From UBA2821 sp902763335 (lineage in GTDB: Bacteria; Bacillota; Clostridia; Lachnospirales; Lachnospiraceae): DNA of 64,000 nucleotides. Under the pieces are notes generated by a model. The model made no database searches. It was not told the DNA's origin and saw only the letters and a list, made by a program, of their open reading frames with translations. Both the position numbers and the translations under genes were made by a program. This document shows, piece after piece, positions 44,084 to 53,884 of this stretch (within the stretch, counting starts at the first letter, position 1; each line of letters starts with the position of its first letter). The stretch lies in the NCBI GenBank assembly GCA_052066835.1, contig JBQHRJ010000006.1, one strand, 5' to 3'.

Positions 44084-45634
44084 ATGATACTTGATGTGAA
44101 AAATCTGAGTCATGGTTTTGGAGACCGTGCAATATTTGATGACGTATCCTTCAGGCTTTTAAAAGGAGAACATATAGGGCTTATAGGAGCTAACGGAGAA
44201 GGTAAATCTACATTTATGAATATAATCACCGGAAAGCTTATGCCGGATGAAGGCAAGGTTGAGTGGGCGAAAAATGTAAGAGTGGGATACCTTGACCAGC
44301 ATACGGTGCTTGAAGCCGGTATGACTATAGGGGATGTACTAAAATCAGCGTTTGATTATCTGTTTGGACTTGAAGAGCAGATGAATAAAATATGTGACAG
44401 CATGGGGGATGCTTCACCGGAAGAAATGGAGAAGATGCTTGAAGAACTTGGGACCATTCAGGATGTGCTTACGAATAATGATTTCTATATGATAGATGCT
44501 AAAGTTGAGGAGACAGCGAGAGCACTCGGACTTCTCGAACTGGGGCTTGACCATGATGTGACAGAGTTAAGTGGCGGACAGAGGACAAAGGTACTGCTTG
44601 CGAAACTTCTTCTTGAGAAACCGGATATACTGCTTCTTGATGAGCCTACGAATTATCTGGATGAAAACCATATTGAATGGCTTAAAAGATATCTTAATGA
44701 TTATGAGAATGCATTTATTCTTATTTCCCATGATATTCCGTTTTTAAACAGTGTTATAAATATAATCTATCATATGGAGAATCAGAAACTCGACAGATAT
44801 GTAGGTGATTATGATAAGTTTAAAGAAGTGTATGAGATGAAAAAATCCCAGCTTGAGGCGGCATATAAGCGACAGCAGCAGGAGATAGATGACTTAAAAG
44901 ATTTTGTTGCGAGAAATAAGGCAAGGGTGTCTACAAGAAATATGGCAATGTCAAGGCAGAAGAAACTTGATAAAATGGATGTTATAGAGCTGGCAAGAGA
45001 AAAACCGAAGCCTGAATTTAATTTTAAGAATGCAAGAGCATCAGGAAAAATGGTTTTTGAAACACAGGATCTGGTTATCGGATATGACAGACCGCTGTCA
45101 AAGCCTATCAACTTAAGAATGGAGAGAGGGGAAAAGATAGCGATAACAGGCACAAACGGAATAGGAAAGACCACATTTTTAAAGAGTGTGCTTGGAATTA
45201 TACCGGCACTTGAAGGCAAGGCGCATCTTGGAGATTATCTTTACAAGGGATATTTTGAACAGGAAATCAAAGCAGGAGATAATACATGTATAGAGGAAAT
45301 ATGGGAAGAATTTCCTTCATATACACAGTATGAGGTTCGTTCTGCACTGGCAAAATGCGGACTCACCACAAAACATATAGAGAGCAGAGTGAAAGTATTA
45401 AGTGGAGGGGAACAGGCAAAGGTACGTCTGTGTAAACTGATAAATACGGAGACTAACATCCTTTTACTTGACGAGCCTACCAATCATCTTGATGTCGATG
45501 CAAAGGATGAATTAAAGAGAGCGTTAATAGAATATAAGGGAGCTGTACTTTTAGTGTGCCATGAACCTGAATTTTATGACGGGCTGGTTGATAAGGTATG
45601 GAATCTTGAAGAATATTCATTATTAAGCGTTTAG
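44084..45634 (+). CDS. ABC-F family ATPase
   Basis: Soluble protein of 516 residues with two ATPase domains and no membrane segment. The first has GANGEGKST, signature LSGGQRTKV, LLLDEPTNYLD; the second has GTNGIGKTT, LSGGEQAKV, LLLDEPTNHLD. A charged linker between them (about residues 240-310) is the ABC-F hallmark. ABC-F proteins bind ribosomes and act in translation or antibiotic protection; this one looks like a housekeeping EttA/YbiT-type member, not a resistance factor, by inference. The AGG in its ribosome binding site is 12 bases from the ATG. Confidence 0.93.
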   Translation: MILDVKNLSHGFGDRAIFDDVSFRLLKGEHIGLIGANGEGKSTFMNIITGKLMPDEGKVEWAKNVRVGYLDQHTVLEAGMTIGDVLKSAFDYLFGLEEQMNKICDSMGDASPEEMEKMLEELGTIQDVLTNNDFYMIDAKVEETARALGLLELGLDHDVTELSGGQRTKVLLAKLLLEKPDILLLDEPTNYLDENHIEWLKRYLNDYENAFILISHDIPFLNSVINIIYHMENQKLDRYVGDYDKFKEVYEMKKSQLEAAYKRQQQEIDDLKDFVARNKARVSTRNMAMSRQKKLDKMDVIELAREKPKPEFNFKNARASGKMVFETQDLVIGYDRPLSKPINLRMERGEKIAITGTNGIGKTTFLKSVLGIIPALEGKAHLGDYLYKGYFEQEIKAGDNTCIEEIWEEFPSYTQYEVRSALAKCGLTTKHIESRVKVLSGGEQAKVRLCKLINTETNILLLDEPTNHLDVDAKDELKRALIEYKGAVLLVCHEPEFYDGLVDKVWNLEEYSLLSV

Positions 45635-45639
45635 TTAGT

Positions 45640-46548
45640 ATGGAAAATATGATGAAATCATGTGCTCTCTGTCCGAGAATGTGCAGGGTTGACAGAAGTG
45701 AGATGTACGGATTTTGTGGTTGTGGTGACAGGTTGAAGATTGCAAGGGCGGCACTTCATTTCTGGGAGGAGCCTTGTATAAGCGGAAGAGGAGGAAGTGG
45801 GGCAGTATTTTTCAGCGGATGTAACTTAAGATGCTGCTTTTGTCAGAATTATAACATTTCCAGTGAGGGATTCGGAAAAGAGATAACCGTTGAAAGACTT
45901 TCGGACCTTTTTCTTGAATTACAGGAAAAGGGTGCGGAAAATATAAATCTTGTTACGCCTACACACTATGTTCCGTTTATAATAAAGGCACTCGATATGG
46001 TAAAACACAAATTGAATATACCTGTTGTATACAACTGTGGCGGATATGAGAATGTCAGCACTATTAAATCTTTAGACGGATATATTGACATATATATGCC
46101 GGATATAAAATATTACAGTGATGAGTTTGCAAAAAAATATTCAAAGGCTGACAGATATTTTGAGTATGCATCAAATGCCGTAAAAGTGATGACAGAGCAG
46201 ACAGGAAAGATAGTACTTGACGGGAATGGTATAATGAAAAGAGGAGTTATAATAAGGCATATGGTCATGCCGGGATGCAGGAAAGATTCCATGAATATTA
46301 TAAAATGGATAGGTAATAATCTTGACAGGGAAAGCTTCATTGTGAGCCTTATGAGTCAGTATACACCTGCATTTCACAGTGATGAGCATAAGGAGATAAA
46401 CAGAAAAATCACCACATTTGAGTATGAATCAGTGGCAGAGTATTGTCTTGAACTCGGACTTGATAACGGATATGTTCAGGAGAGAACAAGTGCAGAAAAA
46501 GAGTATACACCACCATTTGATTTAGAAGGAGTAGAAAGGACGGATTAA
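45640..46548 (+). CDS. PflA-like radical SAM protein
   Basis: Protein of 302 residues with the cluster motif CNLRCCFCQN (CxxxCxxC) and a cysteine-rich N-terminus (CALCPRMCRVDRSEMYGFCGC) that may bind an additional iron-sulfur cluster. It matches COG1313-type PflA homologues of unknown substrate. GGSGAVFFSG precedes the cluster motif, as in pyruvate formate-lyase activases. There is no clear ribosome binding site; it starts six bases after the ABC-F stop, so translational coupling is likely. It is followed one base later by the aminopeptidase gene. Confidence 0.88.
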   Translation: MENMMKSCALCPRMCRVDRSEMYGFCGCGDRLKIARAALHFWEEPCISGRGGSGAVFFSGCNLRCCFCQNYNISSEGFGKEITVERLSDLFLELQEKGAENINLVTPTHYVPFIIKALDMVKHKLNIPVVYNCGGYENVSTIKSLDGYIDIYMPDIKYYSDEFAKKYSKADRYFEYASNAVKVMTEQTGKIVLDGNGIMKRGVIIRHMVMPGCRKDSMNIIKWIGNNLDRESFIVSLMSQYTPAFHSDEHKEINRKITTFEYESVAEYCLELGLDNGYVQERTSAEKEYTPPFDLEGVERTD

Positions 46549-46549
46549 G

Positions 46550-47926
46550 ATGGAAATTAAAAATGCATGGACAAAGTATAGTGATAAAGAACTTGAGGAA
46601 CTTGAAAGTCTCAATACAGCGTATAAGGAATTTTTAAATACGGGGAAAACGGAAAGAGAGTGTATAGAGGAGATAGTAAGACAGGCTAAGGAAGCCGGAT
46701 ATAAGAATCTCGATGACATTATAAAGAAAGATAAAAAGTTAAAGGCCGGAGATAAAGTATATTCTGTATGGATGAAGAAATCCATTGCAATGTTTATAAT
46801 AGGTAAAAAGCCTATAGAAGAAGGAATGAATATACTTGGGGCACATATAGATTCACCGAGACTTGATATAAAACAGAATCCTTTATATGAAGATACAGAG
46901 CTTGCATACCTTGATACACATTATTATGGCGGTATTAAAAAGTATCAGTGGGTGACTTTACCGCTTGCCATACACGGAGTTGTGGTTAAAACTGACGGCG
47001 AGGTTATAAATATTGTTATAGGCGAGGATGAAAATGATCCTGTATTATTTATATCTGACCTGCTCATACATCTTGCACAGGAACAGATAGAGAAAAAGGC
47101 ATCTAAGGTTATCGAGGGAGAGGACTTAAATGTTATTATCGGAAACCGACCTCTTAAAGGTGAGGAAAAAGATGCCGTTAAGAAACAGATATTAAAGCTG
47201 ATAAAAGAAAAATATGGATTTGAGGAAGAAGATTTTCTTTCAGCAGAGCTTGAAGTTGTACCGGCAGGAAAAGCGAGAGATGCAGGTATGGACAGAAGTA
47301 TGATAATGGGATACGGTCAGGATGACAGAGTGTGTGCGTATACTTCGCTTGCTGCCATGCTTGAGTTTAAGAAAGTAAACCGCACAGCATGCTGCATACT
47401 TGTTGATAAAGAGGAAATCGGTAGTGTCGGTGCAACCGGAATGAAATCGCATTTCTTTGAAAATATGGTGGCGGAAGTGCTTGACAGAATGGGAGAATAC
47501 AGTGAACTTAAACTCAGAAGAGTGCTTGCAAATTCAAGAATGCTTTCATCTGATGTAAGTGCAGCTTATGACCCGACATATGCCAGTGCATTTGAAAAGA
47601 AAAATGCTGCATATTTTGGAAAAGGCATTGTATTTAATAAGTTTACAGGTTCAAGAGGAAAATCAGGCTCAAATGATGCAAATGCAGAGTATGTTGCACT
47701 TGTAAGACATATAATGGAGAAACATGATGTAACATATCAGACGGCAGAGCTTGGAAAAGTAGACCTTGGTGGTGGCGGAACTATAGCATATATCCTTGCA
47801 ACTTATGGAATGGATGTAATAGACAGCGGAGTGGCAGTACTTAATATGCATGCACCTTGGGAAGTGGTAAGCAAGGCAGATGTATATGAGACTAAAAAAG
47901 GTTATATGGCATTTTTAACAGAATAG
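46550..47926 (+). CDS. M18 family aminopeptidase
   Basis: Protein of 458 residues, a cytosolic zinc aminopeptidase (aspartyl aminopeptidase-like, M18). The metal ligands lie in GAHIDSPRLDIKQNP and LVDKEEIGSVGATGMKS, with a late GKVDLGGGGTIA segment and a final ligand in NMHAPWEVVSKAD. Length is typical. AAAGGA lies upstream of the ATG. It follows the radical SAM gene with one base between them and ends at a strong terminator. Confidence 0.93.
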   Translation: MEIKNAWTKYSDKELEELESLNTAYKEFLNTGKTERECIEEIVRQAKEAGYKNLDDIIKKDKKLKAGDKVYSVWMKKSIAMFIIGKKPIEEGMNILGAHIDSPRLDIKQNPLYEDTELAYLDTHYYGGIKKYQWVTLPLAIHGVVVKTDGEVINIVIGEDENDPVLFISDLLIHLAQEQIEKKASKVIEGEDLNVIIGNRPLKGEEKDAVKKQILKLIKEKYGFEEEDFLSAELEVVPAGKARDAGMDRSMIMGYGQDDRVCAYTSLAAMLEFKKVNRTACCILVDKEEIGSVGATGMKSHFFENMVAEVLDRMGEYSELKLRRVLANSRMLSSDVSAAYDPTYASAFEKKNAAYFGKGIVFNKFTGSRGKSGSNDANAEYVALVRHIMEKHDVTYQTAELGKVDLGGGGTIAYILATYGMDVIDSGVAVLNMHAPWEVVSKADVYETKKGYMAFLTE

Positions 47927-47933
47927 AACAGAC

Positions 47934-47974
47934 TAAAAAATGGTTGTCATGAAAATTGACAACCATTTTTTTAT
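47934..47974. terminator. Bidirectional terminator after the aminopeptidase gene
   Basis: AAAAAATGGTTGTCA and TGACAACCATTTTTT arms around a seven-base loop. Serves both converging genes. Confidence 0.9.
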
Positions 47975-48495
47975 ATAAGTTCTTTTAAGTTTGTACTGCA
48001 TATATCTGATAAAAGATATGAGATATCACCATAGTCATATATACCGTTTTCGATGCAGTATCTGATGATAAGATCAGCTTCTGATGAATTCGTAAGGGCA
48101 TGTCCGGATGTTTTAAGTAAAGCTTTTGACTCGGCAAAATTAAGCTTAAGTCCTAGACATACAGCAACGGCATCTCCTTTATTTATAGGGTGCGCTTCAT
48201 CAAAATTTAGTACATCTTTGTCTAATTTGTAAGATGAAATGATATTGTTCAGATTTATTTTCTTTTCATCCAAATAAATATTTACAATGTCAGCAAATGA
48301 AGTTGGATTGTTGTGTTCCTCATACCACTCACGGCATGCATCTCTTTCAGGATCGGTTTTAAGTGAAAGAGTATTATATTTATATCGTTCACTGGAACGT
48401 TCCCTTACAAAATGTACCTGAATAAATATTTTAACATCATCGACATACTCACTTCGTCTTCTGTTATTTTTTTTGTTTTTGAAATATGAAAACAT
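47971..48495 (-). CDS. Hypothetical protein with a degenerate HTH-like C-terminal domain
   Basis: Protein of 174 residues. The basic N-terminus and linker (about residues 1-60) are unrecognised. The rest resembles a helix-rich domain found at the C-terminus of many clostridial macro-domain and TerD-type proteins (SFADIVNIYLDEKKI, then KGDAVAVCLGLKLNFAESKALL, then YCIENGIYDYGDI), thought to be an XRE-like fold. It stands alone here without such a partner. It may bind DNA or proteins; the assignment is from pattern memory only. Confidence 0.6.
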   Translation of the reverse strand: MFSYFKNKKNNRRRSEYVDDVKIFIQVHFVRERSSERYKYNTLSLKTDPERDACREWYEEHNNPTSFADIVNIYLDEKKINLNNIISSYKLDKDVLNFDEAHPINKGDAVAVCLGLKLNFAESKALLKTSGHALTNSSEADLIIRYCIENGIYDYGDISYLLSDICSTNLKELI

Positions 48496-48567
48496 TTTAT
48501 TCCGGGACTCCTTTTATTGAATTTACTTATATAGTATAGCACATTTTTTTGATTATGTGAACATTTA

Positions 48568-48596
48568 TTGTCATAAAAGACGGTTTATGTTATACT
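48568..48596 (+). promoter_or_regulatory. Promoter of lepA
   Basis: TTGTCA at 48568-48573 and TATACT at 48591-48596 with a 17-base spacer. A second TATAAT at 48600 has no matching -35. Confidence 0.7.
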
Positions 48597-48638
48597 CGGT
48601 ATAATGTTATCGGATAATTATGAAAGGAAAAGTATTAA

Positions 48639-50453
48639 ATGTCAGAAATAAATCAGGATAAAATCAGGAATTTTTGTATAATAGCACATATTGACCATGG
48701 AAAATCGACTCTTGCAGACAGGATTATTGAAAAGACAGGAACCCTTACAAACAGGGAGATGCAGAATCAGGTTCTTGACAATATGGAACTTGAAAGAGAG
48801 AGAGGAATTACCATTAAGTCACAGGCAGTCAGAATCGTTTATACGGCATCTGACGGGGAGGAGTATATATTTAATCTTATAGATACTCCGGGCCATGTGG
48901 ATTTCAATTATGAAGTGTCACGAAGCCTTGCGGCATGTGACGGTGCGATACTGGTAGTGGATGCGGCACAGGGAGTGGAAGCCCAGACTCTTGCAAATGT
49001 ATATCTTGCATTGGACCACGAGCTTGATGTACTTCCGGTTATCAATAAGATAGATTTGCCGAGCGCTGATCCGCAGAGAGTAATAGATGAGATTGAAGAT
49101 GTAATAGGTATAGAGGCACATGATGCTCCGCTTATCTCTGCCAAAAACGGAATAAATATAGAAGAAGTGCTTGAGCAGATAGTTAAGAAGATACCGGCAC
49201 CGGTGGGAAATGCTGCTGATCCTCTTCAGGCACTTATATTTGACAGTATGTATGATCCATACAAGGGTGTTATAGTATTTTGCCGTATAAAGAATGGTAC
49301 GGTGCGTCCGGGAACCAGAATTAAAATGATGGCTACAGGTGCAGTGGAGACTGTAGTGGAGGTAGGATATTTTGGTGCAGGAAGATTTATTGCCTGTGAT
49401 GAACTGACGGCAGGTATGGTAGGATATGTTACTGCAAGTATAAAAAATGTAAAAGACACAACAGTTGGTGATACGATAACTGATGCTGACAGACCTTGTG
49501 CAGAGGCACTTCCGGGATACAAGAAGGTAAATCCGATGGTATACTGCGGACTTTATCCAGCAGACAGTGCGAAGTATGAAGATTTAAGAGATGCACTTGA
49601 GAAACTGCAGCTTAATGATGCGTCACTTTATTTTGAACCGGAGACATCCATTGCCCTTGGATTCGGTTTCAGATGTGGATTTTTGGGACTGCTGCATCTT
49701 GAGATAATACAGGAGAGACTTGAAAGAGAGTATAATTTAGACCTCGTTACAACAGCACCAGGAGTTATCTACAAGGTATATAAGACGGATGGAACAATGA
49801 TAGAACTTACAAATCCTTCAAATCTTCCTGATCCTTCTGAGATAGATTATATGGAAGAACCGGTTGTTAATGCCGAGGTTATGGTGACAACAGAATTTAT
49901 CGGACCGATAATGGAACTGTGTCAGGAAAGACGTGGAAAATATCTTGGAATGGAGTATATAGAGGCTTCAAGAGCATTACTTAAATACGAACTTCCGTTA
50001 AATGAGATAATATATGATTTCTTTGATGCACTGAAATCAAGATCAAGGGGATATGCTTCATTTGATTATGAGATGAAGGGATATGAGCCGTCAAATCTTG
50101 TTAAACTTGATATTCTGATTAATAAAGAAGAGGTTGATGCCCTGTCATTTATCGTATTCTCAGACAGTGCATATGAGCGTGGCAGAAAAATGTGTGAGAA
50201 ACTTAAAAAAGAGATACCGAGACAGCTTTTTGAGATACCTATTCAGGCAGCAGTCGGAAGCAAGGTAATTGCCAGAGAAACTGTAAAAGCCATGAGAAAG
50301 GACGTTCTTGCAAAATGTTATGGTGGAGATATTTCCAGAAAGAAGAAACTGTTAGAGAAACAGAAGGAAGGAAAGAAGAGGATGCGTCAGGTAGGAAATG
50401 TTGAGATACCACAGGCAGCCTTTATGAGCGTGTTGAAATTAGATGAAGACTGA
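48639..50453 (+). CDS. lepA: Elongation factor 4
   Basis: GTPase of 604 residues that back-translocates or remodels stalled ribosomes. G1 AHIDHGKST, G2 RGITI, G3 DTPGHVDF and G4 NKIDLP are all intact, and the C-terminal EF4-specific domain (GGDISRKKKLLEKQKEGKKR) is present. Length matches the family. GGAAAAG lies before the ATG. It overlaps hemW by 11 bases, a common pairing in Firmicutes. Confidence 0.98.
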   Translation: MSEINQDKIRNFCIIAHIDHGKSTLADRIIEKTGTLTNREMQNQVLDNMELERERGITIKSQAVRIVYTASDGEEYIFNLIDTPGHVDFNYEVSRSLAACDGAILVVDAAQGVEAQTLANVYLALDHELDVLPVINKIDLPSADPQRVIDEIEDVIGIEAHDAPLISAKNGINIEEVLEQIVKKIPAPVGNAADPLQALIFDSMYDPYKGVIVFCRIKNGTVRPGTRIKMMATGAVETVVEVGYFGAGRFIACDELTAGMVGYVTASIKNVKDTTVGDTITDADRPCAEALPGYKKVNPMVYCGLYPADSAKYEDLRDALEKLQLNDASLYFEPETSIALGFGFRCGFLGLLHLEIIQERLEREYNLDLVTTAPGVIYKVYKTDGTMIELTNPSNLPDPSEIDYMEEPVVNAEVMVTTEFIGPIMELCQERRGKYLGMEYIEASRALLKYELPLNEIIYDFFDALKSRSRGYASFDYEMKGYEPSNLVKLDILINKEEVDALSFIVFSDSAYERGRKMCEKLKKEIPRQLFEIPIQAAVGSKVIARETVKAMRKDVLAKCYGGDISRKKKLLEKQKEGKKRMRQVGNVEIPQAAFMSVLKLDED

Positions 50454-51591
50454 TAAAATAGAGCTTTATATTCATATACCGTTTTGCGTCAGTAAATGCA
50501 GGTATTGTGATTTCCTTTCATTTTCTTCGGACGGGGATACTGTCAGAAAATATACGGATGCACTGATAAGAGAGATATCTTCAAAGAAAAACAAAGAAAA
50601 TATTACCGATACTATATTTATCGGTGGTGGAACACCGTCTTTGTTAGATGTTAAGTATATAAAAGAAATATTTGATTCGTTATATGATGATTTTAATATT
50701 TCGGATGATGCCGAGATTACAATAGAAGCCAATCCGGGAACGATAACTAAGGAAAAGGCAAAGGCATATGCAGAGCTTGGGATAAATAGGGTAAGTATGG
50801 GATTGCAGTCCGCAGACAATGAGGCACTTAAAAAGCTTGGAAGAATACATGATTTTAATCATTTTCTAGAAAGTTATGATATACTGAGAAATGAAGGTAT
50901 GTCAAATATAAATGTTGACATTATGAGCGGACTTCCGGGGCAGAGTGTTGCTAAATATGAGGAGACACTCTGTAAGGTGTGTGACGTGAATCCGGAACAT
51001 ATATCTGCATACAGTCTCATAGTAGAAGAGGGGACTCCGTTCTATCAGATGTATAATCCGGTGGATGGCTTAAGAAGGGACGAGCTTCCTGACGAGGATT
51101 CAGAAAGAGAACAGTATTATATGACCCGTGATATTTTGAAAGACGCAGGGTACTTCAGGTACGAGATATCAAATTATTCAAAGCCGGGGTATGAGTGCCG
51201 CCACAATACCGGTTATTGGAGAGGCGTTCCGTATATAGGAATGGGACTCGGGGCATCATCATTGTGGAATGGCACAAGATATAATAATACAGGAGATATG
51301 TCTGAATATATCCGGTGTTCAATGAAACCGGATAGTATTGCGGAGAATGTTCAAAAGCTGACAGATGCAGACAGAATGGAAGAATTTATGTTTTTGGGAC
51401 TTCGCATGACAGAAGGAATTCAGATTAGTGAATTTTATGAAAAGTTTGGCGTGACGGTTAATGAAGTTTACGGTGAAGTCATAAAAAAATATTCTGACAT
51501 GAAAATGCTCGAAATAAACGGTGAAAATATGAAACTTACAGATAAAGGCGTTGATGTAAGTAATATAATATTTGCGGATTTTATCCTGTAA
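50443..51591 (+). CDS. hemW: Radical SAM heme chaperone HemW
   Basis: Protein of 382 residues of the family once called oxygen-independent coproporphyrinogen oxidase. The motif CVSKCRYCDFLSF (CxxxCxxC) begins near residue 15. HemW lacks the decarboxylase residues of HemN and acts as a heme chaperone. IFIGGGTPSLL and GVPYIGMGLGASS are family motifs. The start is inside the end of lepA, so translation is coupled. It is located in the usual lepA-hemW context. Confidence 0.95.
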   Translation: MKTDKIELYIHIPFCVSKCRYCDFLSFSSDGDTVRKYTDALIREISSKKNKENITDTIFIGGGTPSLLDVKYIKEIFDSLYDDFNISDDAEITIEANPGTITKEKAKAYAELGINRVSMGLQSADNEALKKLGRIHDFNHFLESYDILRNEGMSNINVDIMSGLPGQSVAKYEETLCKVCDVNPEHISAYSLIVEEGTPFYQMYNPVDGLRRDELPDEDSEREQYYMTRDILKDAGYFRYEISNYSKPGYECRHNTGYWRGVPYIGMGLGASSLWNGTRYNNTGDMSEYIRCSMKPDSIAENVQKLTDADRMEEFMFLGLRMTEGIQISEFYEKFGVTVNEVYGEVIKKYSDMKMLEINGENMKLTDKGVDVSNIIFADFIL

Positions 51592-51627
51592 TATAAAGAA
51601 AAAAATCAAACATATGAAAAAAAGTGC

Positions 51628-51655
51628 TTGTTATTCCCGAAAAATATTATATAAT
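51628..51655 (+). promoter_or_regulatory. Promoter of the DUF6106 gene
   Basis: TTGTTA at 51628-51633 and TATAAT at 51650-51655 with a 16-base spacer. Confidence 0.65.
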
Positions 51656-51710
51656 TGAATTTATATCTTATTAGGATGGGAAATAGTTTGCAGGGAAAGG
51701 CAGGATATTT

Positions 51711-52208
51711 ATGAATAATGATTATATTGAGTATATGATTAAAAGGAAGACGAACGCTACAAGTATAGCAGCAAGAATCGGTTCCATACTGTTTGTTGTG
51801 GTGTGCGTTATGTTATATCCGATACTTAACTTTGTGGCATTCGGAATTTCAATAATTGCAGCATATCTGGTAAGATATACTTTTCAGTCTACCAACGTAG
51901 AGTATGAATACATTTATCTTGGCGGTGAATGCAGGATAGACAAGATAATGTCAAAGAGAAAAAGAAAGTCATGTACAAAGTTTGAGCTTGACAAGGTTGA
52001 GATTATAGCACCTGAAGGTCATGAATCCTTAAAGGGATATGTGAACAAGGACTGTGTATTAAAAAAATATGTATCCGGAGACAAAGATGCGAAAAGATAC
52101 ATCGTATATGAGAGAAGAGATGCAAATCTTGTTGAAATTATATTTGAGCCTAATGAAAAATTACTTAAGGCAATGCAGAACTACTCTCCAAGAAAGGTAA
52201 TTATATAA
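51711..52208 (+). CDS. DUF6106 family membrane protein
   Basis: Protein of 165 residues. A pair of hydrophobic segments (about residues 22-55, IGSILFVVVCVMLYPIL and GISIIAAYLV) is followed by a soluble domain containing EYEYIYLGGECRIDKI and KFELDKVEIIAPEG. This matches DUF6106 as I recall it from Lachnospiraceae. Function unknown. AGGATATTT lies before the ATG. It is followed by guaB after about 50 bases. Confidence 0.75.
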   Translation: MNNDYIEYMIKRKTNATSIAARIGSILFVVVCVMLYPILNFVAFGISIIAAYLVRYTFQSTNVEYEYIYLGGECRIDKIMSKRKRKSCTKFELDKVEIIAPEGHESLKGYVNKDCVLKKYVSGDKDAKRYIVYERRDANLVEIIFEPNEKLLKAMQNYSPRKVII

Positions 52209-52261
52209 ATATTTATTTATACTAATTTAAAAATATTACAGAGAAAGCGAGGATGAAAGAA

Positions 52262-53716
52262 ATGGGAAAAATTGTTGGTGAAGGAATAACATTTGATGAT
52301 GTGCTTTTAGTACCGGCATACTCAGAGGTGACACCAAACATGGTTGATTTATCAACACATTTAACAAAAAAAATCAAATTGAACGTTCCTATTATGAGTG
52401 CTGGAATGGATACTGTTACAGAGTATAGAATGGCAATTGCCATGGCGAGACAGGGTGGAATAGGAATTATCCACAAGAACATGTCTATAGAGGCACAGGC
52501 TGATGAAGTTGATAAGGTAAAACGTTCAGAGAATGGTGTTATCACAGACCCATTTTATTTATCACCGGAGCATACACTTGAGGATGCAAACAATCTCATG
52601 GCCAAATTCAGAATTTCCGGTGTGCCTATTACAGAGGGAAAGAAATTAGTAGGAATAATAACAAACAGAGATTTAAAATTTGAAACTGATTTTTCAAAGA
52701 AGATAAAAGAGTCAATGACTTCTGAAAATCTTATAACAGCAAAAGAGGGTATTACTCTTGAGGAAGCTAAAGCTATACTTGCAAGTGCCAGAAAAGAGAA
52801 ACTTCCTATAGTAGATGATGATTTCAATCTCAAAGGTCTTATTACAATAAAGGATATCGAAAAGCAGATAAAATATCCTTTATCAGCAAAAGATGAGCAG
52901 GGAAGACTTCTATGTGGAGCAGCTGTAGGTATTACAAAGAATGTTATGGAAAGAGTTCAGGCACTTGTAGAGGCTAAAGTAGATGCAATAGTAATTGATT
53001 CTGCACATGGACATTCAAAGAATATATTTACAACATTAAAGGAAATCAAAGCAGCATACCCTGAGCTTCAGGTTATTGCTGGAAATGTTGCTACAGGAGC
53101 AGCTACAAGAGATCTGATAGCAGCAGGAGCGGATTGTGTTAAGGTTGGAATCGGACCTGGTTCTATATGTACAACACGAGTTGTTGCGGGAATCGGTGTT
53201 CCTCAGGTTACAGCTATTATGGATTGTTATGAGGCTGCTAAAGAGACTGGTACACCTATCATTGCTGACGGTGGAATCAAGTTCTCAGGTGATATGACAA
53301 AGGCTATAGCAGCAGGAGCGGATGTCTGCATGATGGGAAGCATGTTTGCCGGATGTGATGAGAGTCCTGGAACATTTGAACTTTATCAGGGAAGAAAATA
53401 TAAAGTATATCGTGGAATGGGATCTATTGCAGCTATGGAAAATGGTAGCAAGGACAGATATTTCCAGACAGATGCCAAGAAACTCGTACCTGAAGGTGTA
53501 GAAGGACGTGTGGCATATAAAGGAACTGTAGAGGATACAGTATTCCAGCTTATGGGTGGTCTTCGTTCAGGAATGGGATATTGTGGAGCAAAAGATATTG
53601 CTGCACTTAAGGAAAATGGAAAATTCGTTAAGATTTCATCGGCATCTCTTAAAGAAAGTCATCCACATGATATTCATATTACAAAGGAAGCACCTAACTA
53701 CAGCGTAGATGCATAA
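52262..53716 (+). CDS. guaB: IMP dehydrogenase
   Basis: Protein of 484 residues that oxidises IMP to XMP, the first step to GMP. The barrel has GITFDDVLLVPAYSEV, the catalytic cysteine loop GPGSICTTR, and the late YRGMGSIAAM flap. Two CBS domains (about residues 90-210) interrupt the barrel as usual. GAGG lies nine bases before the ATG at 52262; the ATG at 52253 is in frame but directly abuts that signal. A terminator follows. Confidence 0.97.
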   Translation: MGKIVGEGITFDDVLLVPAYSEVTPNMVDLSTHLTKKIKLNVPIMSAGMDTVTEYRMAIAMARQGGIGIIHKNMSIEAQADEVDKVKRSENGVITDPFYLSPEHTLEDANNLMAKFRISGVPITEGKKLVGIITNRDLKFETDFSKKIKESMTSENLITAKEGITLEEAKAILASARKEKLPIVDDDFNLKGLITIKDIEKQIKYPLSAKDEQGRLLCGAAVGITKNVMERVQALVEAKVDAIVIDSAHGHSKNIFTTLKEIKAAYPELQVIAGNVATGAATRDLIAAGADCVKVGIGPGSICTTRVVAGIGVPQVTAIMDCYEAAKETGTPIIADGGIKFSGDMTKAIAAGADVCMMGSMFAGCDESPGTFELYQGRKYKVYRGMGSIAAMENGSKDRYFQTDAKKLVPEGVEGRVAYKGTVEDTVFQLMGGLRSGMGYCGAKDIAALKENGKFVKISSASLKESHPHDIHITKEAPNYSVDA

Positions 53717-53731
53717 TATTTAACATAACGG

Positions 53732-53757
53732 ACTGTCACGAATGTGACAGTTTTTTT
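53732..53757 (+). terminator. Terminator of guaB
   Basis: ACTGTCAC and GTGACAGT arms around GAAT, followed by seven T residues. Confidence 0.92.
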
Positions 53758-53786
53758 AGTTTTATAAGACTGTATAATCATGCAAT

Positions 53787-53800
53787 GTGCCTTAAGGCAC
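53787..53800. promoter_or_regulatory. Perfect 14-base palindrome in the amidase upstream region
   Basis: GTGCCTTAAGGCAC lies about 90 bases before the amidase ATG. It could be a dimeric regulator site or a tiny hairpin without a loop. No regulator is adjacent. Confidence 0.35.
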
Positions 53801-53884
53801 TTCCGGTGATTTGTATGGCTTTTTAATAGCTTTTATGGTACAATTATAAATATGTATATTTTATACATGTGAATTGGAGATACT

